Source: Acanthaster planci
Lineage: Eukaryota; Echinodermata; Asteroidea; Valvatida; Acanthasteridae
Length of the DNA: 64,000 nucleotides
Reading direction: 5' to 3'
Assembly (NCBI RefSeq): GCF_001949145.1
Contig: NW_019091404.1
Coordinates: 2,158,515 to 2,222,514, forward strand
Every line of letters starts with the position of its first letter. The stretch's first letter is position 1. The notes beneath the pieces were generated by a model. The model was not told the origin of the DNA, searched no databases, and saw only the letters and a program-made list of their open reading frames with translations. Position numbers and translations under genes: made by a program. Shown in pieces: positions 22,901-35,898 of this stretch.

Positions 22901-25900
22901 AAATCCCAAGATAGCATGATTTCAGCATGTCTGCTGCCGCCACTCGTCTGACCTACCCCAGAGAAGCCAAACGGGAGGAATCCATTCTCGCTCCAGTTGT
23001 TTCCATTTAGAAAGAAGAGCCCTCCAGCGATCATGAAGACCCACACGGCCAAATTGATGGCGTTCAAGATGTTGTTGAAGGCCACCGACTTCTTGACCCC
23101 TGCCGTCACGATCAAGGTCATGATGATGGCGATTACCATGGCAACTAGATCTGGATAGGTTTCGGCTGTGGAGACAGATGTAAAGGGATGAAATTAATCA
23201 AGCTGTTCTCTTCTAAGGTGGGAAAACTTCAAAAGCAAACCTGAATTTGGGCCATGTTCGGAGGGATTTAGAGAGTCGTAACCTATTTAGACAAGGGTAG
23301 GTCAGTTTCAAGTCCAAACTAAGGTCAGGTCAAGGGACGACAGTACCAGGATCATTTGTTTTTCTATTCATAGCTTATAACTTGACACTGTATGGCGACT
23401 CAGTTCTTGTTGGCTATATACGACAGATTGAAATTTATCCGTGGTGGCTTCGATTCCACTCTTGAGTGATGGTTTACTGGGGGGATAAGGAAGATGACAA
23501 TAATGCACACGGAATTAAATTTTAAGATATACATATATTAAAGAATTGACTTTGGGAAAAGACTGGAATTATGGCAAGCTACTCACTGTGGATGCCGAAA
23601 CCTCCCACATGGTCCATCATAAACTCGCTTATTTTGTTGGTGAAAAGTGAATCCAGACAGCTGCTGAGTGCGCTTGCGCCGGCCGCCGTGCCAATCAAAT
23701 ACTCCAGGATCAGATTCCAGCCAATCACGAAGGCCGTGAACTCTCCAACTGTGACGTAGCTGTACATGTAGGCTGATCCCGTTGTCTTTGGCACTCTTAC
23801 TCCGAATTCGCCATAGCAAACACCTGATATTGTGTGCCGGAGAAAAATGGACTGAATTTCAGTCATCGTTTTGTCTACGAAACGTTATTACACATGCATC
23901 ACAATGAGGCAGCTTAGAATAAAAATAAGCTTCATCCACTTCTGTAATCCATGCCTGTCTGTAGTCAAAAATAAAACTTTCATTTTTCCTGACAATATGA
24001 CAGCAAGTCACATTTTGATGATCTATCTCCAGTATTTACCGCTATTGGTGCTCAGTTTCAACACTCGGTCACTTACTCCTGATAACGTGATCTGTCTCTC
24101 AGACAACTTGAACAAGACGACTGGGTCACAGTTTCCTAATTATTTTTGCACAGCAGAAGGATTGATCAAATTAAACTATTCAATTAAAGTTACATATGAA
24201 AATAGAAATGGCCAGACACAGATCGGACTTATCAGAAAGAGAAATAAAAAAATTAGTTAAACAAAGCTGGGCCAAAAAAATGCAATCGTGGGTGATTAAA
24301 ATGGTCTGTCCAGTTCGTTTGGGCTGAATTGATGACGAAGCCATTCGTTCCTGCCAGTTTGTACCGTGGCGATCAACTCTGGCATTTTGCTTTTGCTGTG
24401 CGTATGTTATAGATTTAATTTGGAGGGCCAACGGAGGAAAATGAGAATAAACGTAAAACAGCTTGACGTACTTGTCCTGAACGCTATTATGCCATTACAT
24501 CAAAGTTATCAAATTATTTATGTAAAAGTCTCCCGTCCCCTGATTATTTTTCATTTTTTGATGAACTGTGATTCATTAGTGAAGTGGTATGTAGTATCAA
24601 ATCACAGAGGATTAACTATGACATTTTTGAGAGAGGAAAATACATGATTAGAAACATTGCTCGTGCCCACGAGGTATGCAAATTAACCTGAATACAAGAT
24701 ACGATGGCAAACAGCGCGATTCATGCCTATCCTCTTTATAATTTAATTTACCAACTTTCCAGGTTCGTTGGCCGATTTCTGAGCTGACTGGAGAATCAGT
24801 TGTAAATTAATGTGCGCTATTTGTTTTCGTAGACATCTTCCTTTACATTTAGAGACAGTGGTTGCTGAGGGGATACGAATTACTAAAAAAAAATCAAACC
24901 TGCGTTCATGAAAAGTATATTAAAATTTGTTTATTTTTAAATTAATCATATTTTCCTCCGTTGGCCCTCCAAACCTATCCTTACAGCAAAAGGAAAATGC
25001 CAGAGTTGATCGCCACGGTACAAACTAACAAGAGCAAATCGATGAAGGCTTCTTCATCAATTCAGACCTACCATTTAATCACCCACGATTGGCTTGTTTT
25101 TTGTGGCTCAGCTTTGATTAACCAATGTTTCGCGGTAATTGATTGGAGGTCTTAAGACAATGCGATATCAATAATCCGATAGAGTGATCCGACCGTGCCT
25201 CATTTAAGTAATCGGCAGCACAACAAGATAAAATGGAATGTGTTCAATTTCTGTGGTCCTAGTTGCGTTTTTTCGAATCACGTTAAAGTAAGAATTTCAC
25301 AATTTCACATTCAAAATAAATGTAAAACATATTACAGTTCAATCCAATCAAATGAGATCAGTTTTGTGTAAATATCAACTCGAGGAACAAATTTTCCTTT
25401 TACTTCAACACTGAGAAAACCAACAACACAAATTCACGACATAATAATTTATCAGTTATATACGTCACCTCTTTTAGCAAAATTTAGAATGCAACATATA
25501 TTTCGCAACGGTGAAATAACATATATATGAGAATTATAAATGAGATGACGACGTTTACGGCTCTGACTGAAGCAACTCTTTCACGGCAGGTGCGTGTTCT
25601 GATAGAATACTAGATCAGGTTCCGTAATTCAATTTTTGCTTGTCGTCAGGTCAGTCCCGTACGTGGGTTTCCAATTACATTATAGTGGATGTTGTAAGTA
25701 TACATCACATAACTATCGGGTTCGGCAGTTAGGAATTTTTTAATTTTTGTTAATACAGCTATAGGTTGATGTTATTTTGGTTATAAATATTAGTTTGCAC
25801 TTTTCGGACGGATGATTAATCTATTATGGATTTTTAAGTCTTAGACTGCAGAGGTTTCTCTTGAAAGGTGTGTTAAAATTATTATTATTCAAAGAGGCAA

Positions 25901-28900
25901 GGATTCATCTTAAACTCTCCCTTGAGATATTTTCCTTTCACAAATAAAAGCCCTCCTTTGGATAAGGATGGGATCTATTATTGATGAGAAAAGGGACAAT
26001 TAGTTTAGGTAAATAATCCCCATTCCCCCCGGAATCTAAACCATGGTCTACACATGCCATCAGGTCAAACAGGTTGTTGAGAGCTGACGTCAAGTATCAC
26101 GTGGTAGTGCTTTGCATTTTTTTTGTAATGAATAAGTTATGTAATTATTGAGGTAATATTTGGGCACGTTTTATTGGCACATTTTGTTATGACACACAGT
26201 CTTAATCAGAATTCGTTTTTGTCAGCATCTTTTACATTTTGAAATAAATATCTGATTCATAAAGAGATTAAAACACAATAAAGCATAAATTGATTTTGTC
26301 TTGTCAAAAAAGTAAATTTATGTTTTCTTGTTTACTCCTGTAGGCTACATTCGAAGGTCTGCGTCTCTTGGGCAATCAATGAGTCCCGATTCATTTGGAA
26401 AGCTCGAAACACACTCTTAGAAAATTCCGGGATTGAAGATAAATAATTCTCTCTTTGGTTGGCCAAGATGAATCATACGAAGCTCAGTCCCGTATGGAAA
26501 TGTCAAGCGGGCTGTGTTCGCAGCCTGCATGCAGGGAGTCTGAGGGCGGTGTGGGGGGGGGGGAGACGGTAGTGGAGGTGGATTACGGACAAATTGATTG
26601 AGGAACTAAACTAAGTGCCCTCCTTGAAGGCAGCTGTTCTTTAGGCGTCAAGATGAGGTATATCTGCAATAACGATATCTGAAAAGGATTTATCTTTCAA
26701 GGATTTGTTTTTCTCCTTAAGTTACCAGAATACCATTCTTAGAGATAGGAGTTAAAAAAGGAAAATCTTTTCGGTCGAGGAACTGAAATCCAACCTGATG
26801 CTCTGCCTGAAAGAGGGATCAACCTGCAAGAACATGTTACCATACGACATGTAGCTGGACCTGTATAGTTAATGCATGGTCGATAATGAAGTATACTACA
26901 TAGCACTACTGAAATTTCCGCTGTTGGAGACTTAAATCTTTCATATAGTTTCAACAAACATCATTGACTTGATAAATGATGAACCACGGTATTGTTCACC
27001 GTATTTTATTTGTCCGCCCTTTGGTAATGATATAACACAAAATCATGCCATGCAGACAAAATGTCACCTAAAGAGTGGTAAAACTGTGCATAAAATTTCA
27101 GCAAAGCAGATGACATTTTTATTCAAGCCATTTATAATGGACTATAGCCGATAATTCTTCAGTTGTGATACAACTAAGTCACAGCGGCACTTTGGTGGTC
27201 AGGCCGTGTAAATACCCGTCTTTTCTGAGGTGTGCATAATTTCGACTTCATTTTGGATGCTGTCATTTGAAAGTTGCTATTTCGATAAGAACAGAATATC
27301 GGTACGTTATAAACGTCATGGTCTTAATTAAAAATGACAATTGTTGCTAACAATGTTGCTGTTAATATTTTGATAGACATTGGACAAAATGTGCACCGAA
27401 AGTCTCATGTGAATCTTCCCTTCTGATGGTCTATATTTTTTGATCTGAATAATTCATGTAATGAGGTAAAATCATACACGGCATTTTCCCACCAGTTTGT
27501 CATTTCAAAATAATACTTCTCGACAACCACCTTTTTACAGTGCATTTAAAGAAAACTTTTGCAATTGAAAAAAAAATATTTGCAACCCAGCGCTCTTGGG
27601 AAATCATGAACCAATGACACTCCAGGTGAAAAGCTGGCGGAATAGGCAGCAAAATCATACAAATTTAAGGATAATCGCAATTCCCCACTTAAAAATCATT
27701 GAACCACAGAAATTAAAGTAACTCGTGTAAAATCCATAATCATTCAAAATGTATAGAGTATACTAAGATCAAAATTATATTCTATTAGGCTGATTACACT
27801 TTGAACTTATCTTGGATTAGTGGTGTCAATAAATAAAGAAAAAAATAATCCGTAAACAGATTTTAAAAAAGATACTTTGTAAACCCTGGCTGTAAGCAAT
27901 ACTATCGTCGAGCACTGAACCCAGGATTAATGATTAAAAAATGGAATTTCTTATATTACCGGAAATTAAAACATCACCCACGCTCCAAGACGCGTTGCAC
28001 GATAGCTGGACGAGAAATTTAGAGATGCACATTGACGTACGCTTGACGCATGCAGACCGAGAGTTTAGACTTCATACCAGTCCCGACAGCAGTGCAATTT
28101 TCGGTTGTCAGATAAACAGTGTAACGTGTAAAATAAATTGCCGAGGGCATTTTCGTCGTACGTGTATTTTACCCTCGCTCGGGAGGCTTTCATTGAAGTT
28201 GTTATCGCTGACGGCTCCCGTTTATTTTCACTCGCACAAGGCATATGCATACGAGCATTAAACAAAACTGTAAATAGAGTAGCATCAATCACGTGATGAG
28301 TCGCAGACATTTTTTTTTTTTTTGCATGCGCCTGTATATGCAACTAACTTGCTTAATGAATGTTATGGGAAAAAGCCGAAATTTTCCTTGAGAGCCTGAA
28401 AATAATTCCTAGTTCGTTGACGTAAGAAAGCATATTGACATTCAATCCGGCATTTTCAGGCAATTTATCTACAACACGAAAACAGCTTAAATTTTCTTCC
28501 GTAACCTCGAGCAGCAGTGTGTCCAAAATGTGTTCATCCTAACGCTTCATAACCAGGGGTGTTAAAAGCAGTTTGAGGCAAAAAACAGACAAACAGAAGC
28601 TGACGTTGGCGTCTGCAGCCAACATTTCTGTTTTCGTCTGCTGTGCACTCGAGATCGTAAATTAAAATTAACCAGTGGTACCAGTAGGGGCATATTCAAC
28701 TAATGCGGCTTCGGGCTCATTCAACATGCTGTTCGGAAGAAAAACTAAATAGCCTTACTGACAGTCTCTACATCCTTGCTTTTATATTCTGGTGTTGTTT
28801 CCATAGGGTTTTAGTGCTAATATTTGATAAATAAATATACCGATTACTTTCTTTCTTATTGTGACTATGAAGTATTCCTTGTTTTCCCCCATCGGGCCCC

Positions 28901-30437
28901 TATGAGGAATGAATTTACTCGTAGACACAAAGCAGTGCCAAAAGAGGAATATTTTGAGTCGCACATATGTTTCCCTTTTTGGTTTGTTTGTTTTATTGTA
29001 AACATGAATTACACTTTAGTGTCAAAATACAATGCGTACACAAGTCACGTTACAGGCTCAAATATCTACCAATCACCTCTTAACTGAAATTGACTGCATA
29101 TCTTCTCATAGCGCCTTATACACATAATTAACGTAATTGTACCATTGCCTGGAATGGTGGCTTCAGCCGCTAATTGGCGATTTTGCCCAGACATCGTCCC
29201 TGAAACACCACCGCCAATACCGCTGCACCGACGCGTTAAGTGAGCGCTGGCAAACCCAGCGTCCTTGAGGCGGAAAATAAAAAATGAGATAAAATTTCAT
29301 CTTAAGGTTGTTTGTTTCAATTGAAGGCGATACACTGCCTGTGCAGTCTTTCTGCCCCTGCAATCAATGTGGCGCCCCGAATCACAAGCCGAGGGAAAAG
29401 GCTGGGTTACAAATGGATTCTGTCTTACAAAACTTCCATGTACAAATATTTACCGAAACATCCAAAAATGAAATCAGATGTGATTATCGTCAGCGCGTTA
29501 AAACTGGTCGTGTTTCCCATCGATGTAAATTCAGGTGAAGTAAATCGCATCGACAAAACCAAGACTATAGTGTGACTTATTTCTTTTCCCACACAGCATC
29601 GCATTTTGATTTGGACTCAGGATAATATTTGGGCGGAAATGTAAACCTAGGGTTTTATTTTATTGGATCGACTTGAATTGGGTTTGGGTGCCTTGATTCT
29701 GTAGCTTGGCCCCAATAACCATCCCGTAGCGTGACCACGCCCCTACTTGGCTCTGGTACCACATCACTACCTGCTAAATTACCCTTTATAGAAAACTAGC
29801 TCACAGTGTAGTTAATCTTTCGGCGTGACAAAGTCACAATCCCTGTCATGCAGGTACATTTGGCTTGGTATTAATATTTACTCTCCAGAAGGCAGTGGTG
29901 TTTGCAAGGCACTCAATCCTCGACCACACAATTCAGTGTACCGTGACGGACATCACTTTTATATTGTCTATGAATTGAAAGGTGCGTGTTTCATCAATGT
30001 TACTATAATGATGTCTACACAGAGAGATGTTTACAAGATTTAAGCGTGCCGTTTATCGTTTCATTCATTTGAAGCACATCTTGGTATCCCCTGAAAAATT
30101 GAGAGAAAGATATTTAGTTCGTGTCATTGCATGCATGTTAATTGCCTTCTCAAAAAATGTCTAAAGACTTACCTGATAAAATAGACGCTAAAGCTGCAAC
30201 AATGAAAGACAGAATAACACCTGGCCCGGCCATCTCCCTCGCGACCAGACCTGAGACCACATACATGCCTGTCCCCATGCAGCTCCCCACCCCAAGGGAG
30301 ACGAGATCCAGGGTCGACAGACACTTGGACAACTTCCCGGGCACTGAATCGCGGCGGATGTTCATGCCGGAGATGTCAAGGGACTTGACCCGCACCAAGC
30401 GGCGCACCACGCTGTCCACAGCAGACCGGAAGCCCAT
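19909..30437 (-). CDS. SLC7A14: SLC7A14 orthologue, CAT-family lysosomal-type amino acid transporter
   Basis: Minus-strand exons: 30173-30437, 23587-23823, 22957-23165, 22290-22425, 21761-21980, 20627-21465, 20127-20248 and 19909-20004. Phases agree throughout, giving 707 aa (human 771). The start is ATG 30437 (MGFRSAVDS); the frame above it has a stop. Matches to SLC7A14 are long: [112 protein letters not shown], then TWVRFVIW...[14 protein letters not shown]. About 12-14 membrane helices are expected. An acidic cytosolic loop (ENEDDEDD...) follows the YQPHLDL segment. SLC7A14 is reported at lysosomes, affects GABA or cationic amino acid handling, and is mutated in human retinal dystrophy. 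Intron 1 is 6.3 kb and holds a large inverted repeat. A diverged paralogue lies 7.6 kb upstream. Confidence 0.94.
24256..25124. repeat. Long inverted repeat (about 190-bp arms, 500-bp spacer) in SLC7A14 intron 1
   Basis: The left arm, about 24256-24449, and the right arm, about 24935-25124, are inverted copies. Shared blocks include AATCGTGGGTGATTAAA, CTGAATTGATGA, GTTTGTACCGTGGCGATCAA (running on through CTCTGGCATTTT) and GGAGGGCCAACGGAGGAAAA. The arms differ by scattered substitutions and small indels. The spacer has no coding content. It may be a fold-back transposon without its transposase, or an inverted duplication. Confidence 0.75.
25125..30172. other. Remainder of SLC7A14 intron 1
   Basis: AT-rich intronic DNA without a recognisable gene, including a G-run near 26552-26562. 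Short open frames on both strands lack coding character. Confidence 0.6.
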
Positions 30438-32463
30438 TTTGACGGAAGGCTCTGAGCAATCCCTCGGCTTCACTACGTGTGATGTATGCAAGCCCGACAG
30501 TCGTGAGTCCGGCTCTTAGAGAAAGACGTGCCTATGAACACTTTACGTTATCACTGCAAATGAGATTTCGAAAAGGAGGCGAAAAGTCAATTAAAACAAT
30601 AACAATAGTTTATTGTGCGAGAATAAAATCTTGTCACTGATGATATTGCCCTTGTACTTCACACTTGAAAGAGAAGAATATTTCTGCAAGTCAGATAGGC
30701 TCATCAATATATGAAAGCTTTGTGCTATTTTACTGACCATCGAATACACACAGCCGTTTGGCCCTTTGAATGAGAATTTTAAAAATTAAAACCACAACTC
30801 CCATCATCCCATGAGATGGCTTCCTCGTGATTGGGGAAGAAAACTTAAAACAGCCCAAGCGTCCCTGCACATTTTGGTTGAGCTGACTCTATACGCTAAA
30901 ACCACTATTTTCTTTATGATTTTGAAGAGGTCTACGCCGAGAAGAGAGAATACGGAGAAGAGTAGCATCATTCTGGGCATATCAGTCTTAGAAGGAACTA
31001 CTGTTCGAAAGTATGATTGTAATTGCTTGCGTAAAATAGTCTGTTATATTAATTTAAGAACGTCGATGTCTTCGTGCATATTTTTTCAGGGTTTGTAAGA
31101 GAGCATGGTGCATCATTTCAGATACAATTAACAGTTGCCTGTACAGAGGAATTGCAGTTTTTTTCCCGATAATTATCAACATTTTGTCATCAAAGAAACG
31201 TCATTATATTGTTGGATAGTGGGTTTATTTTCCAAGACAGTGTATCTAGCGTCCCTTTAGTTCTGAAATACTAAATAATCGTTTACGGCACACCTATCAT
31301 GCATCCAGCCAAAATAGATCAACTCTGTAGCATCTTCTGACGGAGTTTGAGGCTTCGCCTTAAAATCGATTTGTCTCGCTCGGCAAATATAGGGCACAGT
31401 GGGAATATACAATCGAATACATCGATTATTTGCTGTTCCCTCGGGAATCGACTTCACAAAAATAGCCCCGTCGATTTGCATTGGCTGTGCTTTGCGAAAG
31501 TTGAAGTAATTACAATCCTGCTTGAGACAGGTAATCGAATATTACCGAATCGGTTACGCGTCCAGTAATGTGTCAGCATTACTGAGTCAGCAAGAAGCTT
31601 GTTCAAATTGATGACACGCAGATCACATATCGAGATAACGGTTGCAGACGAAGAATATTTAGGCCTAAAATAAATCAAACTGAATGAGTTTTACTCAACG
31701 TATCTCAGCGCTGAATTTCAGGGGAAAAAATTACACTGAGATCTTGCAAGTGGAGTTCATGCAAAGATCGACGCGAAGCTTCAAGGGAAGGGGTGCACAT
31801 TGGTTCAGTTTTTATATAATGAGAAGAATGAAGACGGGGCCAACTTTAGCAGACATTACTTCGCCATTAACCATACCCTATTCGAGCTCAACGAATTACA
31901 CTGAAACACCATTTTCAAAATGGTGGCGAGTGATGCACCAACAGTCTGCTACGCTGCAGATGGACAAAGTTTAGTGGCTGACTTAGCTGATCGTTTTCAG
32001 ATTATCCAGTTCGTTTGTTGAGTGCCAGCAGATGGTTGTTGTTGAAAACTCAACGATTTCACATATCTCTCCTGGTTGAAGGCTGGATGTGAACCCCGAT
32101 TGCACTTTCCAAGAACACGGATAACTGATTAAGCCTTACTGAGCAAGACACTTTGTATTAGAAAATAGTAAGTGTGTACTTGAATAGATGGAATATTCCA
32201 AACAGGTAGACCTTGATACAGGCTTTAGGACGTCCTGTCAACGTTTCAAATTAGTTGCGGTTGACTTGAATGTTTGGGTTGAAAAATTTTTTAAAAAAGA
32301 AATGTGGATATGATATAGTGGCTTCTTCATGTTTTCGAATATTCAGGAAAAAACACTATACAGCGTCTTATCTAACATTTGCCCGAAATAAAGAGCAAAA
32401 TTGCAGAATTAAAACGTGTTGGTCTGAAATCAAAATGGACCTTAAACACGCAATTCCCACATT
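30438..32463. other. Intergenic region 5' of SLC7A14
   Basis: Probable promoter and 5' UTR of SLC7A14 in its first few hundred bases. No clear non-coding first exon or factor sites could be fixed. Short open frames at 31257-31481 and 31684-31974 have no recognisable similarity. Confidence 0.4.
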
Positions 32464-32548
32464 ATCAAGGCGACCGAGTGCTTGAGGCGTTGGTTTTATA
32501 AGGTCATGTGGATGGTAGTCCACGTGAGCAAGAACCCCATCCTTGGCC
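32464..32548 (+). pseudogene. tRNA-Leu-like pseudogene
   Basis: Aligns with the intact tRNA-Leu at 32784 over its length: ATCAAGGCGACCGAGTGCTT against ACCAAGGTGGCCGAGTGGTT, and AAGAACCCCATCCTTGG at the 3' end. The anticodon stem and T stem are broken by substitutions and length changes, so it should not fold or be charged. Confidence 0.75.
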
Positions 32549-32783
32549 ATTTTCTTTTTTAGATTTGGCTCCGGGATTTCTATTTTTAAATTTTACATTA
32601 CGCTTGTTCGCTCTAGAATAGATTATGAGAATCTTTATGCCAAGGTGGTTTTTGGTCCAAGTTCTAAAACAGGCCTGAAAATGGTGCTTCTTCCATTTAA
32701 CAAATGACAGTTGCAAAAAGGAAGCCGGAGACGTTGATTGAGCTTTTTTCCTTTTCATTAAATCATTAAATTCTTCTACCAGA

Positions 32784-32866
32784 ACCAAGGTGGCCGAGTG
32801 GTTAAGGCGTTGGACTTAAGTTCCAATGGACAGCAGTCCTCGTGGGTTCGAACCCCACCCTTGGTA
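32784..32866 (+). tRNA. tRNA-Leu(UAA)
   Basis: Complete class II tRNA, 83 nt without CCA. Acceptor stem ACCAAGG/CCTTGGT with discriminator A; D stem GCC/GGC; anticodon stem TTGGA/TCCAA around loop CTTAAGT (anticodon TAA); long variable arm with GGAC/GTCC; T stem GTGGG/CCCAC with TTCGAAC. It matches the animal tRNA-Leu consensus closely. A run of 11 T at 32883-32893 is the expected Pol III terminator. The internal A box (TGGCCGAGTGG) and B box (GGGTTCGAACC) are intact. No intron. Confidence 0.96.
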
Positions 32867-32882
32867 ATCATCATGGTTAGAC

Positions 32883-32893
32883 TTTTTTTTTTT
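32883..32893 (+). terminator. Pol III terminator of tRNA-Leu(UAA)
   Basis: Uninterrupted run of 11 T starting 17 bp after the tRNA 3' end. Confidence 0.75.
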
Positions 32894-33019
32894 AATGGAC
32901 ATGAAAAGGTGTAATGTGGTCAGCCCTATACACGCTTGGCGGCTACAAGTTTTGTTTCTACAGTCAATTCTTAAGACAGTTGGGCAAATTATTTTGCCTG
33001 TCGACTATACAAAACATCA

Positions 33020-33091
33020 ACCTGGTTTGGCGTCGGTAAAGCATGGGACTCTTATTCCCAGGGTCGTGGGTTCGAGCCCCACATCAGACCA
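33020..33091 (+). pseudogene. tRNA-Lys(CUU)-like pseudogene
   Basis: The anticodon arm TGGGA-CTCTTAT-TCCCA (anticodon CTT) and a perfect T arm GTGGG-TTCGAGC-CCCAC are kept. The D arm is shortened (TTGGCGTCGGTAAAGC against TAGCTCAGTCGGTAGAGC) and the acceptor strands no longer pair. The B box survives, so transcription is conceivable, but a working tRNA is unlikely. Confidence 0.7.
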
Positions 33092-33181
33092 CCACAAGCA
33101 TTTTTCATATACAGTTTTTTTTGCGAGTTCAATAACGTTAGAGCAAATCTGTTAAATTAATCTATTTTCCCGAAAACATCT

Positions 33182-33253
33182 TCCCGGTTAGCTCAGCGGT
33201 AGAAGCAAGGGACCCTTAATTCCAGGGTCGTCGGTTAGAGCCCCACATCGGCA
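33182..33253 (+). pseudogene. tRNA-Lys-like pseudogene, second copy
   Basis: Reads CCCGGTTAGCTCAGCGGTAG... with anticodon loop CCCTTAA still giving CTT. The T arm is damaged (GTCGG/CCCAC and TTAGAGC instead of TTCGAGC), one D-loop base is missing, and the anticodon stem has mismatches. It is an independent or sister decay product of the copy at 33020. Confidence 0.7.
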
Positions 33254-35091
33254 TGTTTTTCCCTCACTGGGTCAACCATCTCCAGATACACAAAACTGTA
33301 TAAATCATGGCATAGACAAGTGTTGTCCATTCACAAATGGCATGACCCCTCTCCCCACGCTACGGACTGTCAACTGTTCTTGTTCGTATCATAACCGACA
33401 ATGAATCTATCTCTGATATGCTTGACTGCTTTCTTTATTTGCCATTAGGAACTAAAGATAAGAGAGTGCATTCATTGGCACCCCGTCACATCACCTGTTT
33501 CCTCGCTATCTATGGACGTAAATCTCTCTTTCACTCAACAACAAATCGTTCTTCCTTTTTATCTACACATTATTTTGCACGAAACAAGGGAGACAAATAT
33601 TCTCACTGACCTATATCGGTGCCATTTCCAGGAGATTTCTTCATCAAATCCTTCGTCTTTCCCTGTCAGACTTTCCAAGGTGCGCACTCCCCAGCGTAAA
33701 AATTCCTACAGCTGGTGCACGTAAACGCCTTGCACAATGCAATGGGATGCATGCAAGAAGTGCAAACCTGACCAAAATAAAGAGCATTAGATATTCACCA
33801 TCCTCCCACGAAAAGGAGGAGCCTAGTGGTTTCCCCCTCTTTTTCTCCCCGTGCCTCCGTGCTCCTTCTGTCCACACGCCTAATCATGCAGGGATCTCTC
33901 CGAATCACAGAGGAACTAAATAGATGAGTCAATATCACTTGTCTTGAATTTCTCCGTTGTCTAAGAGCCCCCGTCACATTCGTTTCGACAAACAAAAGGG
34001 AAACCCATGATGTTAGATTTGCGATGTGACAATTTCCAAAGGAAGCCCTCAAGGCATCCCAAGGGTTTCTCGGGAGCAAGAATTCAACGGGGACCCCTGT
34101 CGGCGTTTCATACCGCTGTAGTCAATTACGGCCAGAAAATTATGCACGCGCCTTAACCAGTGTATGATCATCATCATTCTTGTCGACATGAGTAATGGTC
34201 ACCAAGGCAACGCGCATGCGTGATGAGACGGGTGATGCCTTGGTTAATTTTGGCTGCCGCTGATGAGGATAAGCTGGATTTTTTTGAGTGTGTGAACCTC
34301 GCACATTAGCCGCTAATACGTTCGTTCCGTTGGTGTGCTGGCTAACATTGCTAAGCACACTGAGGTAAAATCAAAGATGTCTACCAGTGCCGTCTGTGCA
34401 TGGTTTGGAGTCGTAATTAAGGTTAACAGAACAAAAGATCTACCCTTAACGGCTGTTTCGTGCTTCTAAATTTCTTTGCTATTTCCCCAATTCAATACAC
34501 ATCATGTACATGTAATTTTAGTTCTCCAACATGTTTATAAAGAATAAGGACGGCCCTCACATTCAGTTCAATTTTACCCCTTTGCACTATTTATAACCAC
34601 TCAACACAACCACGTAATTTTTTCCTAGTAATGAACCTGATTTCCATTAGACGTCACCATTTTGTGTTCGAGAATCCGAATGGGTTGAAATTTCCACGTC
34701 CCAAAGGAGATTATGGCAGATAATTTATGTTCAATAGTTGCCCCGCCATTTTTCTCCTGCATGGTGCTGAATATAGAATCTTTACGACCCTATTTAAATA
34801 TTCATATATTTTAAATTATTCACATCCAGTCGTCGTTAATAATATGAGTAAGGAGAGGAGATAGCTTGCGGCGCTCGCCCATACATGCGTGAATGGGTCC
34901 ACTTCGAGTAACTAGCACGAACTATGCAATTGCAAACCTTTACTTTCGAAATCCAAGACAGGCGAAATACCAATCAACGGCTGTAGGTTATGGCATCCTT
35001 CAGCTTCCGAATACTGAAAGAAGAAAACGAGTAATGTATCTGAACACGTATCACTCCATGACTGTTTGCGTCGGGCGTTGATACATCTGCA
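33254..35091. other. Intergenic region without a recognised feature
   Basis: Short open frames only, on both strands. No repeat with clear ends was seen. Confidence 0.5.
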
Positions 35092-35451
35092 AATAAGCCA
35101 TTTGCGAGTTAAATTTGAATCAATCTGGTACACTGAGTTCTTTAAATTCACGCAAACATAAAAACTTGAATTCTCCATACTAAAACCACTGTTGCTTTAC
35201 CTCGTGATTCGGGGCAAGCTTTTGCTTAGTTACATAAGAGACGCCTTGCAACAATACGCTGTTCTCAGTGGTTAGGAACGGCACAAAGGAACCAGCCCAG
35301 AGATGGTGGTCACTATGTAAAAGCTTACCCCGAATCACGATGCATAGCGACAGTGTTTTCAGTCTGGGGAATTTAAATTGTTACGTTTCTGTGCAATCGG
35401 ATAACACAGTGTACCAGATTTTATTCAAATTTAACTCGCAAGTGGCTTATT
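35092..35451. mobile_element. Long-TIR MITE, copy 1 (360 bp)
   Basis: The terminal inverted repeats are about 48 bp: it starts AATAAGCCATTTGCGAGTTA and ends with the near-perfect inverse TAACTCGCAAGTGGCTTATT. It also has a nested inner inverted repeat (GTGATTCGGGGCAAGCTTTT near 35200 and AAAAGCTTACCCCGAATCAC near 35320). It is non-coding. A shorter copy lies at 58470-58692. Confidence 0.75.
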
Positions 35452-35898
35452 AGCCCGGTATTCATCATTGGGACTCCATGAGACTCAGCAAGAAACCACT
35501 AATGCAACATGTCATATTCGCTCGAACAAAAAAAAAGACGAGATAATGCCATCGTTTATTTCAAATACGAAAAAATGCCCTTAGCACCTTCCGAGTAAAT
35601 TACACAATGCGTGTGCGGCTTAATCTAAAAGAGTACACAATGTGTGAAATCAATTCAGGAAATTTTAAAAACATACACAATGAACACGAAAATCAGAAAC
35701 AAGAGGGCGCTGTTCACTGTGAATGAAAACACAGTATCGACGGAACACGTGGCTGGCTGGAGACCTTTTGCATACTTCAGAAATGATAAACGTATTTCAC
35801 CAGAACGATTTCTACCGAACTAATGTTGAATTATGCATTACTTATAGATTTTTGTACAATATAGAGTGTGATACATGCTAAGGTAGAGTGTAAAAAGT

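Noticed and set aside
30489-30491. Earlier start for SLC7A14 at 30491
   Set aside because: The codon is TTG and the same frame meets a stop just above it. The first ATG is 30437.
31257-31481. Minus-strand 74-codon frame with fairly even composition
   Set aside because: No splice sites in matching phase and no recognisable similarity.
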